The notes below the pieces were generated by a model. The model searched no databases, was not told the origin of the DNA, and saw nothing but the letters and a program-made list of their open reading frames with translations. Shown here piece after piece: positions 34,366-46,295 of a DNA stretch of 64,000 bases. The position numbers were made by a program, and so were the translations under genes. Position 1 is the stretch's first letter. The number at the start of each line of letters is the position of its first letter. This DNA comes from Lenzites betulinus. Lineage: Eukaryota; Basidiomycota; Agaricomycetes; Polyporales; Polyporaceae. Location: positions 1-64,000 of the forward strand of contig JABYQU010000017.1 of the NCBI GenBank assembly GCA_022264855.1, written 5' to 3'.

Positions 34366-34977
34366 GAGACATACATGCATATAAGACTTTGTGGTGTGCA
34401 CACACATACAACCTAGGATAAGTGGGACGTGCAAGGAATGGGGGACATGGGCAGGTGCATGCAACACTTGGGGTGGGGTGGGTGGTGGCTGGTGCATGGC
34501 AGGCAGTAGGTGGTGGGTGGTGGGTGGTGGGCATCAGGTGGCACATATGCAAAGCAAGGTAGCGTGGGGCAGGAATAATTGCCTAATACAGAATAGATAT
34601 TGAATATCATTGTAAGCACATACAAGAACACTGAAACATCAGGAGAGCACCAGGATCAGGGAGCTGAGGGGAAACCGTGGAATATACATATGAGACTTAC
34701 TGGAATAAACTGGAAATATGTGAAAATGCATAGGAGCATTATTTGGAAGCCTGGGGTATGGCTCCTGAGAGGTGCAAAGACATACTGAAAACATACTAAT
34801 TAGTTGTTATCCATTATATACAGTAGTGTCTAGATCTATAGAGAGATTAGGAGAGATATACAGAAGTAAGAGGGGAAGCAGGAAACAGTCTAATTAGTGC
34901 CATTGGATCTAGCTAATTAGAAGAGCAGTGTCCCTTTGTTTCTCCCTTATCAATCAATTCCTTTGGTGCAACTCTGA

Positions 34978-35374
34978 TGTGACCCCCAAACTCTGACCTT
35001 CTTAATCCAGTAACTCCAAGGCAGTAACCACAAGGCTCCATGCTCTGGAACTCTGGATTTTGGACTTTGTTTAATCTTGCTTGCTCAACAAGTCCCCTTA
35101 GACTTCATCCCTTGTCATCTTCTTTATCCTCCTCTCTTAGACTCAGTTTTGCACCAATTATCTTGGAGTTTGTTGTGCCTGGTCAGTGCAGAACTCCAGA
35201 ATAGTCAGGCCCAAACTTCAGCCAAATCCGACTACTCATTTCCTCAGAAATTAAAATCAACTGCAGGTCTCAGAGCATTACTAATAGCTTCACTGAAGTT
35301 GTTCACCTCAATGCTGTGCCTTTGTCTGGACTCTGTTCAAACTCCAGATCTACGGTGTAGCACATGTCCTAACA
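34978..35374 (+). mobile_element. Decayed solo LTR related to the gypsy chromovirus
   Basis: It starts TGTGACCCCCAAACTCTGACC, aligning with TGTTACATCCCGTGCTCCGACC, and ends GTAGCACATGTCCTAACA, aligning with GGCAGCACGGTCCTAACA. Internal stretches such as ACTAATAGCTTC also align. Most CpG sites of the young LTR are TG or CA here. It is shorter than the 700-bp LTR. Confidence 0.6.
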
Positions 35375-36660
35375 ACACCCAACCAAACCATGGGAGTTGT
35401 GTTATGGTGTGGTATCTAACTAAGGACTGCAGCCCAAGGGAGCTTTTCAGCGACAATCACAGAACCCTAACCCTAAGTATACCACCCTTACAGGGGCTGC
35501 AGATCTTGATATCCTGGAGCAAAACATATGCCATCAGATAGCCCTGGTATGAGCTGATATAAGTTGCATAGTCTTGTAGCTGCACAATCTTAAATGCAGT
35601 GGTAAACAGGAATGAGCCTTCATTATAGTAGAGTAAGCTGGCTAGTACAGGTGGGAAGTTTGTTGTAGTATATACCTTTGTTGTGGTGGAGTAAGCTAGG
35701 GCAACAAAAAAATCAAAATAGAAACTTATAGTGTATAAAGTGAGCTATATACAAATAGGACATAAGGTATGAATAATGAACCAGGCAGGAACTAAGCACC
35801 CAAGAGGGCTGAGGTTTTAAGGTGACACTGAGGGCCTTGCCCCATATAATAGTATATTATATTGATGGTATCCTGTAGTTACTAACAATATATAATCACA
35901 ATGTGTTATCTTGCAGCTTCACAACCAATTTGTATATGTTATCAATATCAAAACAGTGATAATGCCTATATAACACTATTTTCCATCTTAGGAGTATATG
36001 ATATATTATTACAATAAATCATTACATCTCATTATAGCAATCTTATTAAATAAAACTGATGATGAGAATGAGATTTTGTTATGACAGTATGTTTTGTGGA
36101 AAACCAAATATGATACATACACAGGTGATCACAATTCCTCTAGAATCCAGGTGGAAAAGACAGCCAATGAGATTATGATAGGAAGCCAGTGGAATCTAGG
36201 TCGAAACCAGTGACATCCACCAGTGTGGCAGTCCAGTGGAAATTGCATGATTATCCAGGTTGATTCTGTATGGCACACCATCAGCCCTCCTTGTGCCATG
36301 TAATTTCCAGCTGGTTCAGTGTTGGGACTCTAGCATGGCGCATCTCCATAAGTGCTCCTGTCCTTAAGCACGTTGTGGGTCTGTGACCTCCTTGTTATCC
36401 ATCACTTTATCTATCCTCATGTGCTGAATACTGCTCTTCTGCAATACTTGCCTCCTGGGCCCCTCTTAAAGAATCAATAAATCAGAATGGCAGCAGCAGC
36501 TGCAGATTCATTGTATGCTGGCAGTAGCTACTGTATGGTGACAAACCTTGTCTGATATTGAGCACAACTTAGTGATGTCCAACCCATCGATAGTGATGAA
36601 CACACTGGAGTAGCAGGGGCAGCAGAGAGACTCCCGGATCACATACACTATGAGTGTCTT

Positions 36661-36942
36661 TCATACATTCCCAGCAGTCATTAACACTTTGTAGAGATCA
36701 TTGATTGGCTTGTCACTCAGATCACACAGCTGGAGGATGAGCTTATGTGCTCTGTTAACTGTGAATGCATCCTTTGCAATCTTCTGAAGTCCACTGAACA
36801 TATTGCTAGAGAGTTCAGAGATCTTTACTTCTTGGAGGCTGAGGAGCACAAGAGGAGCACCACCAACATGGAATGTATGTGCAGGGATTGTGTGTGCCGT
36901 GGAGAACATCACTGTACACTTTGTCATTGAGGAGGTCAGCAC
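36661..36942 (-). pseudogene. Unrecognised 93-codon open frame
   Basis: The translation (for example LLSLQEVKISELSSNMFSGL) has a protein-like composition in a region otherwise full of stops. It starts close to the long-TIR arm. I recognise no family. It may be a fragment of an old transposon gene or chance. Confidence 0.25.
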
Positions 36943-36947
36943 CAGCA

Positions 36948-37530
36948 GCTGTTGTAGTTCTGATGTATCAGGTACTGGTAAATGGCCTGCGGCCTATTGC
37001 ATTATGTACCATAGGGACTCTGATGCATCAGGACATCCTGGAAAAGAGCCCAGAAATCCTCTGGGACTTGCCTAATTAGGCAGGTGTCCTGGGGGAGCAC
37101 TGTTATCTATTGTTTTTACTAATCTACTACTTATCTTTTGTAGATTTCACTCTTATCTTATCAGCCCAGCGCTTTCCCACACCCCTCAGGCCTCCCTCAG
37201 GCCTCAGGAGTGCTTTGGCTCTTGGCTCACAACACCCGATTAGGCAATTGCTCCTCCATACCACCCCCCTCCCTCTGGCTCTCCTAGGCTCGTTTCTCAT
37301 CTGTTTCCTCTCGCACTGGGACCATTCAATTTGAATTATTTGAGGCTACAACCACATGCAAAAATGACACCAATCCGGTATGTACTGATAGTGCTACATT
37401 AGATACAAAATGGGCTAGTGAGATGATGCAAAATGTGCAATATAGCATGCATTTCACATCGCCTCCTTGCGTGTAAGGGCTCCCCGGAAAGTTACAGAAT
37501 GTAGCTTTCCAGAGAGCCCTTTATGACGTG
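36948..37530 (+). mobile_element. Diverged arm of the long-TIR element family
   Basis: GCTGTTGTAGTTCTGATGTATC and CCTAATTAGGCAGGTGTCCTGG, followed by CTGTTATCT and a CT-rich block, keep the order seen in the element at 19464-20353. A hairpin around AAGGGCTCCCCGG/GAGAGCCCTTT (about 37478-37522) matches the internal hairpin of the other copies. The opposite arm is not seen. Confidence 0.55.
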
Positions 37531-38440
37531 AAATGGACTGGGGACAGTGGAGATACCATCCACCCTTCTGGGGGAGGAGGGTAGCTCCACCTCCTGGTCC
37601 ATACATCCCCCAAAACAGGTTGGTATACTTCAGAAATTTTGTAGAATACTCCATATGCATTCCAAATAGTTTAAAAGACATTCAAATAGCACAAGGCATG
37701 CTTGAACACCCTCAAAACCTGCCATTCTGGGCCTCATACACAATATGACAGCTTGTGAATATCCCAACAACGCAGACATGCTGTGCAACAGGAAATATAT
37801 CACCAGAAAGCTGCATGCAGCCGCTTTCCAACAGTATATGTATTGTTGCGAGGTGATCACTCCTTGCATCACTATCATTATTTATATACATTTTCACTGC
37901 TGCTTCAACACACTTTTGGGTATTTTTGTAGCCTCTCCTACAGGTGGAATATGCATGCTATATACATCTGATAGTACTCAAATACATCTATTGAGTGCAC
38001 AAACAATCACAGGAAATGACCAGAAACTCATGTAGGTATACACTACTGTATCTACACAGTATTGTACTGTTAGTATTATACTACACCGCTGCAAAACCGG
38101 TCTTGCAGCGTTTTAAGACACTTTGTGGCTGTGCTTTCCGACACAGATTGGCAGATATTGTGTGCAATACAGGCCACTATCACTTGAAACTTCTCACACA
38201 TGTACACCATGTTTGTTGCTATTCAGATCTCAAATTACATTCATAATCAGACACATTCTCAGTGTACTGCAGGAATTCCTTTATTTTGTACTGATAAGGT
38301 GTTGTTGTGGCTACAATGTTACAGATACCAATTATGAATACATCAGGGAACACTCTGTGATGTTGTGCATCCATATGTGAAGTCCACTTGCAAATCGAAG
38401 CTGATTTACAGAATATGATTGTAGAAGCATATGAGCTACG

Positions 38441-38910
38441 TAAAGTACACAAGAATATAGAATAAATAGTGCCAGTAGCTTAGGCCATATGAGGAAAATG
38501 GTATGCATATGCTGAGCAAGTATATATGTACAAAATGAGACAAGTGACTAGTTTGCAGTGTTTGGCATGGCATAACACAAAATAGGTAACCAAGCGGGAC
38601 TGTATCTTAGTGCAACCCTGACTAGAGTGACCATGAGGATTGTGTATAAGCAATGGTGTAATCACTACCATGAACAACATAAGCTTGCAGTGACAGGTCT
38701 TGCAGGGCTACTAGTAGTAGGTAAATCACACTGTGTATACCCTCTATGAAAGCAGTGTATTGCTTGCTTACATATATAATAGACCATCTTTGGGTCCATC
38801 ATCACCAGGGCATAATACTACTGGTGTGTCATACTAATGACCAACATTATAACTGTGTGTCACACAGTATGTCAGATAATGAATATTTTAATTTTTATTA
38901 TTCTTAAAGC
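38441..38910 (+). repeat. Direct repeat copy 1 (about 470 bp)
   Basis: It begins AAAGTACACAAGAATATAG and aligns over its length with 39914-40395, sharing GGCATAA, AATAGACCATCTT and TGTCAGATAAT blocks. It may be an LTR pair around about 1 kb, or a segmental duplication. Confidence 0.6.
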
Positions 38911-39055
38911 CATACCTTGCAAGCAACTATAGAATGGAATGGGTAGATTCTATTTGACAAGTAACCTTCCACTAGCTCATAATAAGACATATGGGGTAGC
39001 ATAGAGTTCAAATGGCTAGAGTACTATATATTGGCAGTAAAGAAGCACCCACAAC

Positions 39056-39490
39056 AGAGTGCCTACCCAGCCTGGTGTTTCAAATTGCAAGTCATGCCCT
39101 CAAATAAACTTGGCATCCCAAAACGTAATAAACATGTTACAGAACCAGAATATAAACTGGTGCCCATTATATTGTCTGCTGAGGCCCATCATCCATCATA
39201 AGTGCTTGTGTGGTTTGGGAGCACTCCTGGTGATTTCCAGTGAATTATCGAAAATAAAAGAAACCTCATAAACTCTGCCCTTATAATGAAAATGATCCTG
39301 CCTCCCTATGGACAAAAGTATTGGCAGCAGATAAAAGTATTTGAATCCATGAATCTGATTTCACAGCTCCCTTTCCACTTTGGGATAACAATTGAAGTGG
39401 GTGCTTTATATTCAGAACTGCAATTGAGTGCATATAATGTTACAATACCATGCAAGTTGCTAGGTGGCATCCCTGGGCAGGTACTGGTGC
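39056..39490 (-). repeat. Dispersed repeat, minus-strand copy
   Basis: Its reverse complement aligns with 41998-42085 (CATGTTTATT...TTTTGGGA...CACCAGGCTG) and with 43256-43470 (CTATCCCAAAGTGGAA, AATACTTTTGTCCA). This defines a small CpG-poor dispersed family. Confidence 0.5.
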
Positions 39491-39913
39491 ACATATGTGT
39501 CAGGCTATATATTTTCCTTGGTGCTGGAGGTCTTGGGTTATGCTATATTTTTCTGCTGTGACTGCTGTACCTATATTATACTAAGTAGGTGGCACTCATA
39601 GTCAAAAGCAAAGCAGAGCTGCTAGTAGAAGCCCAGCTGGGTAAGTTGTTACTAGTGGGACTTGATTAAACCTGGTCAACCCATAGAATGCACTGCCACC
39701 AGTTGTATAAGTGCTATCAGATCTATATCATAAATATAATATGTGGATTATTTAGCAGCAGAGACAAGACAAGGGATACAGTAAGGATGGCACTCAAGTG
39801 TGGGTGAGGGAACTAGAGTGAGTCTGTGAATGGTACAGCCTGAAGAAAAGCAGAGAGAATCAATGTGGCCTGAGGCCGGTATTTATGAACATTGATTAGG
39901 CAAGCATACAAGC

Positions 39914-40395
39914 AATGTAAAGTACACAAGAATATAGAATAGATAGTGCCAGTAGCTTAGGCTGCATGAGAAAGACAGTGTGCATATGCTGAGCAAGAAC
40001 TTTATATATACAAAACAAGATAGGCAACAAGTAGTTTGTGGTGTTGGGTGCTGTATAACATAAAATAAGGAAGTAAGTGGGACTGCATCTTACTATAATC
40101 CTGGTTAGAGTTGATCATGTATGAACAACAGCATAATCAATACAATGAACAGTACAAGCCTGCAAGGGCAGGTCTTGCTGTGCTAGTAGTAGCCTAAGAT
40201 ATATACAGTGTACTCTATGACAGTGGTCTAACCATCTATTACTGGCACTTGTTTACATGTATAATAGACCATCTTCATGGCCAATACTAGCTGGGCATAA
40301 CACTACTAGTAGTACTTTGTACTACTGACCAGCAAGAATATAACTAGGACACATAATGTCAGATAATTAATATCTTCATTGTTATCATTCTTAGA
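39914..40395 (+). repeat. Direct repeat copy 2 (about 480 bp)
   Basis: Partner of 38441-38910 in the same orientation. It begins TGTAAAGTACACAAG and ends near ATCATTCTTAGAT. The 1-kb interval has no coding motif. Confidence 0.6.
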
Positions 40396-40819
40396 TTAAT
40401 AAAAAATTAGATGTTGATATAGATCTATATGAGCTAAGTAGAAGTGGTAGCTGCATAGACATCCCCCCTGTTATCAAGAGCCCGTAGCATCCCCCATTAC
40501 TCCATAGCCACCATAGCTCATATAAGTGGCTACAGATTGCTACCATAGCATCTGATAGCTTGCTATGGCACACTTATCATAGGAGCATGCCGGCTACCAC
40601 CGGGCCATCCATTCAGGAATTCAATGCATATGATGATATATTTTACATATATATTACAGCAGTGAAGACACATGATACACAATAGGCCATAATCCTAGTC
40701 CCAGTGAAGATGAGGATGAGATAGATAACCTTTAATGCTGCTTAATGATGACCAGAGCAGGTGGTGAGAGAGATATCAGGGGATATGACAAGGAAGATCA
40801 CAAGATAAACGGTGAGAGA

Positions 40820-41055
40820 TCAGAGGGCAGAAGGCCCAGAGAGACGACAGGAGACAGCAATAGATGACCATAGATGATGAGGGCAAGAGACAATGAGGCT
40901 GAGAGGCGACAAGGCCAGGAGATAATGAGGGTGAGAGACAACAAGGGCAAGAGACAACAATGGTGAGAGATGATAAAGGCAAAAGATGACAAGGGTAACT
41001 TGGAGAGACAATCAGTGTGAGAGGCAATGAGGGCAAGAAACAACCAGGACAACTG
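40820..41055 (+). repeat. Degenerate 20-24 bp tandem repeat
   Basis: Roughly ten imperfect units of the type GAGAGACAACAAGGGCAA. On the minus strand they yield Leu/Ser-rich open frames without meaning. Confidence 0.6.
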
Positions 41056-41792
41056 CTTAGAAGAGATGGCCATGATGAGCTACAAGAGACAGCAGTGCTG
41101 TCCTTCTTGACCTGAGCAGTGGTGGGTGCAGGGCTGGCAGTTGGAAGGCATAGTGACTGTCTTGCAGCCTGATAATCAAGACCTTTAAAAACCAGTGCTG
41201 TAGTCTGTAGATTATTAGGTAATGGAGGAGACAAGGCATGGAAAAGGTTACCAACGGCCATGGTGCAAAAATAGCAATGACTTTGCTCGAGTGCAAGTGC
41301 TGAGTCCATCACGCACAGTGCTCCTCTGCACCTCCTCAGTTGCTCATTGTTGTGTACATACAACAACATATCTGGTTGTTGTAGTCTTTGGAAAATAACC
41401 TAGATCATAATGCATGCAGATGGGTAGTGAGTTCAATTTGCTAAATGTGTGGTGACTGAAAAGACTGCACTGGATCGGGATCCTAGTGATACAATGTTCT
41501 TAATCCCTACACAATTCTCATGTTCATGGCATGAGCCAGTATAGTGCGCAAATTGGTCATGATGATAGCTCTCACAAATAGTATATCAAAGGAGGGTGAG
41601 TACTTGAATACTGATGGTGATACTGACTCGGAATACTAGCATTGAAATCAAGGATGTGGGAGCCTAGATATGTATATGAGTGCTGAGCATTGTGATCTAA
41701 GTGCAGGTGTCTATCCATAATTTGTCTATATTTGTTCTGTCCAGCGGGCCATGGCTTCAATTATGCAGGTGAGAGTAACCTTGTCAAGCAAG

Positions 41793-42010
41793 GTAATAAA
41801 CACACCACAAAGCCAAATTATAAAGTTAAAATGGTGTTTTCAAAACACAGTGCTGAATTGAACCCTTCAAAACAAAGTGAAGAGGGTTTTGTCCTATGAC
41901 GGGCACCAGTGGACAAAACCTTCTTCAATTTGTTTCGAACAGTACAATTTAGAGGTGTGTTTGAGAACATTGTTTTAAGTTTATATGTTCGTTTTGTGGC
42001 ATGTTTATTC
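41793..42010. repeat. Imperfect inverted repeat (foldback)
   Basis: GAAGAGGGTTTTGTCC (41879-41894) pairs with GGACAAAACCTTCTTC (41911-41926). The symmetry continues outward with mismatches to about GTAATAAACAC and its mirror near 42005. The right flank belongs to the dispersed family above. Confidence 0.55.
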
Positions 42011-43255
42011 CATTTTGGGACACCAAATTCATTTCAGTGCATGACTATAACTTCGGGACGCCAGGCTGAATGGGCGCCTCTGTACAACTAAGCCTCTCCT
42101 GGTCTAACTTTTGTACTTACTCTCACTCTGACTGTCAGCATATCAGCAGCCAGTGAGCTCATATGCTACCACTATATGTACTGATACTAGCTAACTCCTT
42201 TGGAGAATGTTCTGCTGCTCACATTATATTAACAAGCTATTGCACTACAAATATTGCTTGGATCATATGATATGGATTTTGACAAGCCAGGTATTAAGCA
42301 ACATGAACAGAGATATCTGACATATATTAATGTAGTCTGGTCAGTAGTTCTAGTAGTTAGGAGGAGGAGCCTGAGGTTTGGACAGTGTGCCTGTATACAT
42401 ATAAGCCAATGCTACCACGGTATGCACTAGCTACTTGCTAAACCAGGCCTACCCCCACTGGTAGTACTTGTTGTATTGCTCGAGACATTGAGTCAGATAG
42501 GCTGTATACTAGTGCTCTGGCATGCACCCCGAGGACCTTTGCATAGCTGGATCTGAGCCACCCTGGTATGTCAAGTCTAATGAACACAGCTTCCTGGCAG
42601 ACAAGCACACTACTGAAAGTGACGTGTACACAAGACAGTAATGTAAGCAAATAGAGATGCTTGAATATATGCATATGTATTGGGGAACAAATGAACAATG
42701 TTCATCAAGCTAAGTATGTTCAAGTGGGGAGCAAAGTATGAGCACAATTCTCAGTCAGACGTGGGTTATGTGGGACTGAGGTGAGCGGGCTCGCAACATG
42801 CATACATATAAGTACAACGAGAAACAGATTGAGTAGCTACAAAGTGGGTGGGTACAGGCGGGCAACAGACATGAAACAGTAAACTATGGCACTGTTCACC
42901 AACTTACAGCAATGGAGCAGAGGACCCAAGCCTCAGGGCAGGCACACACTTGTACCAGGGACTGCAGGTTGTCTCCTGTAAGTAATGGATGTGTGATCTA
43001 CAATGTTGCTGGGGGAAGACAGTCATACTAACAACTGCAAGAGGCCTAGTACTAGTACTACTAATAGGGTGTGGTAGATGTGTTGACTCAATGTCTTCAC
43101 ATTGTGAGGTCTGAGTACTGAATATTGGATACTGAGTACTAAGTGCTCACATGGACACACCATGTATATAACAAGATAAATTTTGGGGACCATGACAGCC
43201 TGAGTGTTGCCCAACAAGTAGTGAAGGTTCGAAGCATTGCGGTGGAGATGGGGTG

Positions 43256-43530
43256 TTCATAATGTCATATAGTCCATTCCTTGCAAAGACAGTGCATGTT
43301 TGTTATGTAACTTGCATAGCCAGGGTGCACGTCCAAAAGTGAAGACATGGCAGTTGAAACCAAATTGCAGGTTTGAAAGTGAAGCACCTGTGTTAAATGC
43401 TATCCCAAAGTGGAAGTAGTGCAATGAAATCAAACCTATAAAATGAATACTTTTGTCCACGGGAACCCCTCATATTGTCCACTAGTGCCTGTCATACTCA
43501 TAGCCAGCGCCCATCATAAGCACTTGGAAG
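43256..43530 (+). repeat. Dispersed repeat, plus-strand copy
   Basis: Inverted partner of 39190-39490 with shared words CCCAAAGTGGAA, CTTGCAT and ACTTTTGTCCA. No coding capacity. Confidence 0.45.
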
Positions 43531-44459
43531 GAATTCAGCACAAAAAGTGGTTTTGCTGATGTCCATTCACTGTGTTTTAGGACCTGTAGGTCAGAGTTGG
43601 AGAGACTGTGAGTAACAGATTGTTGCACATAGTCTAAGAATCTGAGTAGCAAAAGAATTTTGGGGTCTGAATAACTTGGTTTAGTTAACACTAGTAAAGG
43701 TGGTCATAGGAACTATACATTTTGAGTGCACCTTCTTCTCCACATATGAGCATGATAGAACAGATGAGCCTGGCCGAAATTAACACAGCTATTCCCACCT
43801 TAGAGTGTGACATGGATATGCATGCACAAGTACCTGGTACTCTACAAGAAACTCATATCATAGAACATCTTTGAGGTCACCCAGCTGGTGAGGTCCATGC
43901 ACATACCCAGGGCCAAGGGCACAAGCTTGGAGTCAGCCACATACATACATCCCTCTTGTCATCTTCTTCCTCACCACCATCAGCCTCAATATGTCTGAGT
44001 ACCCCCAACAATTGGTAGCCACATATTTAGCCCTACTACCTCGGCCTGTAGATGATTCCTATTTGTTACTGCAAGTAAGTTACTCATGTGAGTCTTTGCC
44101 CACAACTCTAGTCCGCTCTATCAGGCAAAATGTGCATAGCTGTGGTGCTCCAACTGCAAGTATCCTTAAGCTGTGCCTGACCAGCAATCTTCACTCCCTT
44201 TGGTGCATAGCTCCTTTCCATACTTAAGATCAACTGGCAAGCCACGTGGAGGTTGTACCCAGTCAGCATTCCCAGTTTGTATGTGTGTACTCTCGGGCCC
44301 CCTGCAGGTGGGTGTTCCAGGTTTTTAGTTATTACAGCCTGTTAATATCTTCAAATAGACCATCTTTTCACTATCTCTCCATTTGTGACTGCAACTCAGA
44401 ATCAAATGTTGTATATGTGAGACTTACCTGGGAGGTCGAGTCTACTCACATCTGTGAGT

Positions 44460-44824
44460 TGTTACAACCGTACGCGCTTCAGTAACAGTTGGTCACACGT
44501 TATGTCTGGAATCAGTCACGGACTCTGCCTCGTGGTTACCATGTGTTTTGGATACGTGTTTCAGTGCCTCATGGCTACGGTGTGTTTCTGCTACGCGTTT
44601 CAGTACCTTATGGCTACGGTGTGGTTACCTGCAGGCTGTGCCTCATGGTTACAGAGTGTCTCGCATGTATATATACGAGTAGGAGAGCTGAGGAGAACCT
44701 CAGCTCGACCTGGTTATCTATCGCCCTTCGAACCTCCCCTCTGAACCCTCGATCCCTCTGTGTGAAGCGTCTAAGTCCCTGTGCTGAAAGCCTAACAAGC
44801 GAACCACTGGGCATCGTCTTAACA
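44460..44824 (+). mobile_element. 5' LTR of the second gypsy element
   Basis: 365 bp, TGTTACAACCG to CGTCTTAACA, with TGTTA/TAACA ends as in the first element. Internally it has near-repeats of CCTCATGGCTACGGTGTG (about 44569-44660). Confidence 0.7.
44668..44711 (+). promoter_or_regulatory. LTR TATA box and predicted mRNA start
   Basis: TATATATA (44668-44675) is 34 bp upstream of AGCTCGACCT (44702-44711), which is complementary to the primer site downstream. Confidence 0.6.
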
Positions 44825-44826
44825 TA

Positions 44827-44836
44827 AGGTCGAGCT
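44827..44836 (+). promoter_or_regulatory. Self-primer binding site
   Basis: AGGTCGAGCT begins two bases after the LTR and is the perfect 10-nt complement of the predicted RNA 5' end. Spacing is the same as in the first element. Confidence 0.65.
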
Positions 44837-45377
44837 CTCCCCACCCGTCGATCTACCAAGATCTAGACAACCAGCTGAAACCCGACGAACCTGAACCTGA
44901 ACCGCTGCTGAAAAGCGAGCGGTAACCCAACGAATCGACACGGAACCAGTCCCGAATGAATCGGAAGACTGGTCCTCTAACCCTAGCACCGGGTTAATCT
45001 ACTACAAAGAACGCCTAGTCTACCCAGTAGGAGACGACAAGTGGAAATACGTAAACCAAGAACGAACAGACGTAACTGTCGACGAACTCCAAACAGAGAA
45101 CCCCAACTACGACAAACAATACTATCGCTTTACCGGAAGAGAAGCCCCAAGACTAAGAGTCGCACCGAACCCGACCCCACTTGACCAGATCGCACAGGAA
45201 GACCCTGTCCCAAGAGAACCAGAACCCGAGAACTCGGAGAGTGAATCAGAGCAATCTCAGCATAGCTTCGACACCCCCACCCCACGAACCACCGGAGAAC
45301 TTCCTGCATTGACAGAAGCAGTAGCCACTATCCATATCCACGAAGAACCCCGACCGCAACCCAGAATCACAGAAAGA

Positions 45378-46295
45378 ATGGCAGACAAAGTCAAGCTCAA
45401 AATGCCGCCGACCTTCAATGGCAAACGAGAAGAGCTCATCGGATGGACCCAGAAATGTGCTCTCTACTTCAAGTTCTACGAAACCAAGTTCAACACCGAT
45501 GAGAAGAAAATAACATTCGCTCTCATGCTGATGAATGAAGGAACGGCAGGACAATGGGCCAGCGACTTCATCACCAACGCAGAAGCTCAGAATCCCGTCA
45601 ACTATGGCACTTGGAATGCCTTCAAGGAAGCACTCAAAGCTTCGTTCCAAGATGTTGATATGGCCGCCAGCGCCAGAGTCCTGCTACGGAACCTCAATCA
45701 GGGCAAGAAGACAGCGGAAGAATACATTCTCGAGTTCAAGAATGTCATCAGTCGATGCGGAATCAACGACTTCAACGTCATTGCCGACTTTTTCTATCAA
45801 GGGCTGAACAAACCCTTGAGAGAAAAGATGTTTGCATTGGCTACCATGCCAACGACCACCAACACGCTCTACTCCCAAGCAGCCCGCCTTGAACAGCAAT
45901 GGCGACTAGGCCAAGCCTACGACAAGAACTCGACGAAGAAGCCAGTATTCTTCCCAAAGCGCTACTCGAGCCACAAGGAGAAGGACCCTGATGCCATGGA
46001 TGTTGATCGCATGACTACCAAAGAAAGTGACCGACACTACAAGGAAGGACAATGCTTCACCTGTCATGAAATTGGACATCTCTCTCGCCACTGCCCAACC
46101 AGGAAGAACAAAGGGAAACAGCCAGCACGCAAGATGCGGATGACCGAAACCGAGGAAGAAGCCGAAGAAGAGGACGACGAAGACGGGAACACTCGCACTG
46201 TCACAACAGCCAGAATTCGCACTGCACTCAGAGGAGTTACCAACCTAGCTGAGAGGGACTCGATGGTGAAGGACATCCTGGAGGAGGGTTTTTGA
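45378..46295 (+). CDS. Gag protein of the second gypsy element
   Basis: A retrotrans_gag domain (PPTFNGKREELIGWTQKCAL, NEGTAGQWASDFI, then RVLLRNLNQGKKTAEEYI) is followed by a zinc knuckle CFTCHEIGHLSRHC (CX2CX4HX4C, about 46052-46093) and an acidic tail. The open frame continues upstream to about 44905 with protein-like sequence (DWSSNPSTGLIYYKERLVYP) but no in-frame ATG. The original start may therefore have been lost, or lies in the other frame at 44957. 45378 is the first in-frame ATG. It ends at TGA 46293-46295, directly after a slippery heptamer. Role: particle formation and RNA packaging. Confidence 0.82.
   Translation: MADKVKLKMPPTFNGKREELIGWTQKCALYFKFYETKFNTDEKKITFALMLMNEGTAGQWASDFITNAEAQNPVNYGTWNAFKEALKASFQDVDMAASARVLLRNLNQGKKTAEEYILEFKNVISRCGINDFNVIADFFYQGLNKPLREKMFALATMPTTTNTLYSQAARLEQQWRLGQAYDKNSTKKPVFFPKRYSSHKEKDPDAMDVDRMTTKESDRHYKEGQCFTCHEIGHLSRHCPTRKNKGKQPARKMRMTETEEEAEEEDDEDGNTRTVTTARIRTALRGVTNLAERDSMVKDILEEGF

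Larger units (their letters stand above)
24003..34370 (+). mobile_element. Full-length Ty3/gypsy chromovirus with antisense extra gene
   Basis: The element spans 24008-34365 and is flanked by a perfect 5-bp duplication GAGAC (24003-24007 and 34366-34370). Both LTRs are 700 bp, start TGTTA and end TAACA. Order: 5' LTR, self-primer site, gag, -1 frameshift signal, pol with chromodomain, antisense zinc-cluster gene split by a nested long-TIR element, polypurine tract, 3' LTR. Gag and pol frames are intact. LTR divergence is tiny, so insertion is recent and the element may be competent. TCCG words are extraordinarily frequent throughout. Confidence 0.93.
34371..44459. other. CpG-poor gene desert of decayed repeats
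   Basis: Ten kilobases with no intact gene. Between 34861 and 35400 I count two CG dinucleotides. TG and CA are abundant. Recognisable relics (an LTR, a long-TIR arm, direct repeats, a dispersed family, a tandem repeat) are listed separately; the rest shows nothing I can name. Confidence 0.7.

Noticed and set aside
35460..35476. CCCTAACCCTAA as an interstitial telomere
   Set aside because: Only two units, easily chance in a C/A-rich stretch.
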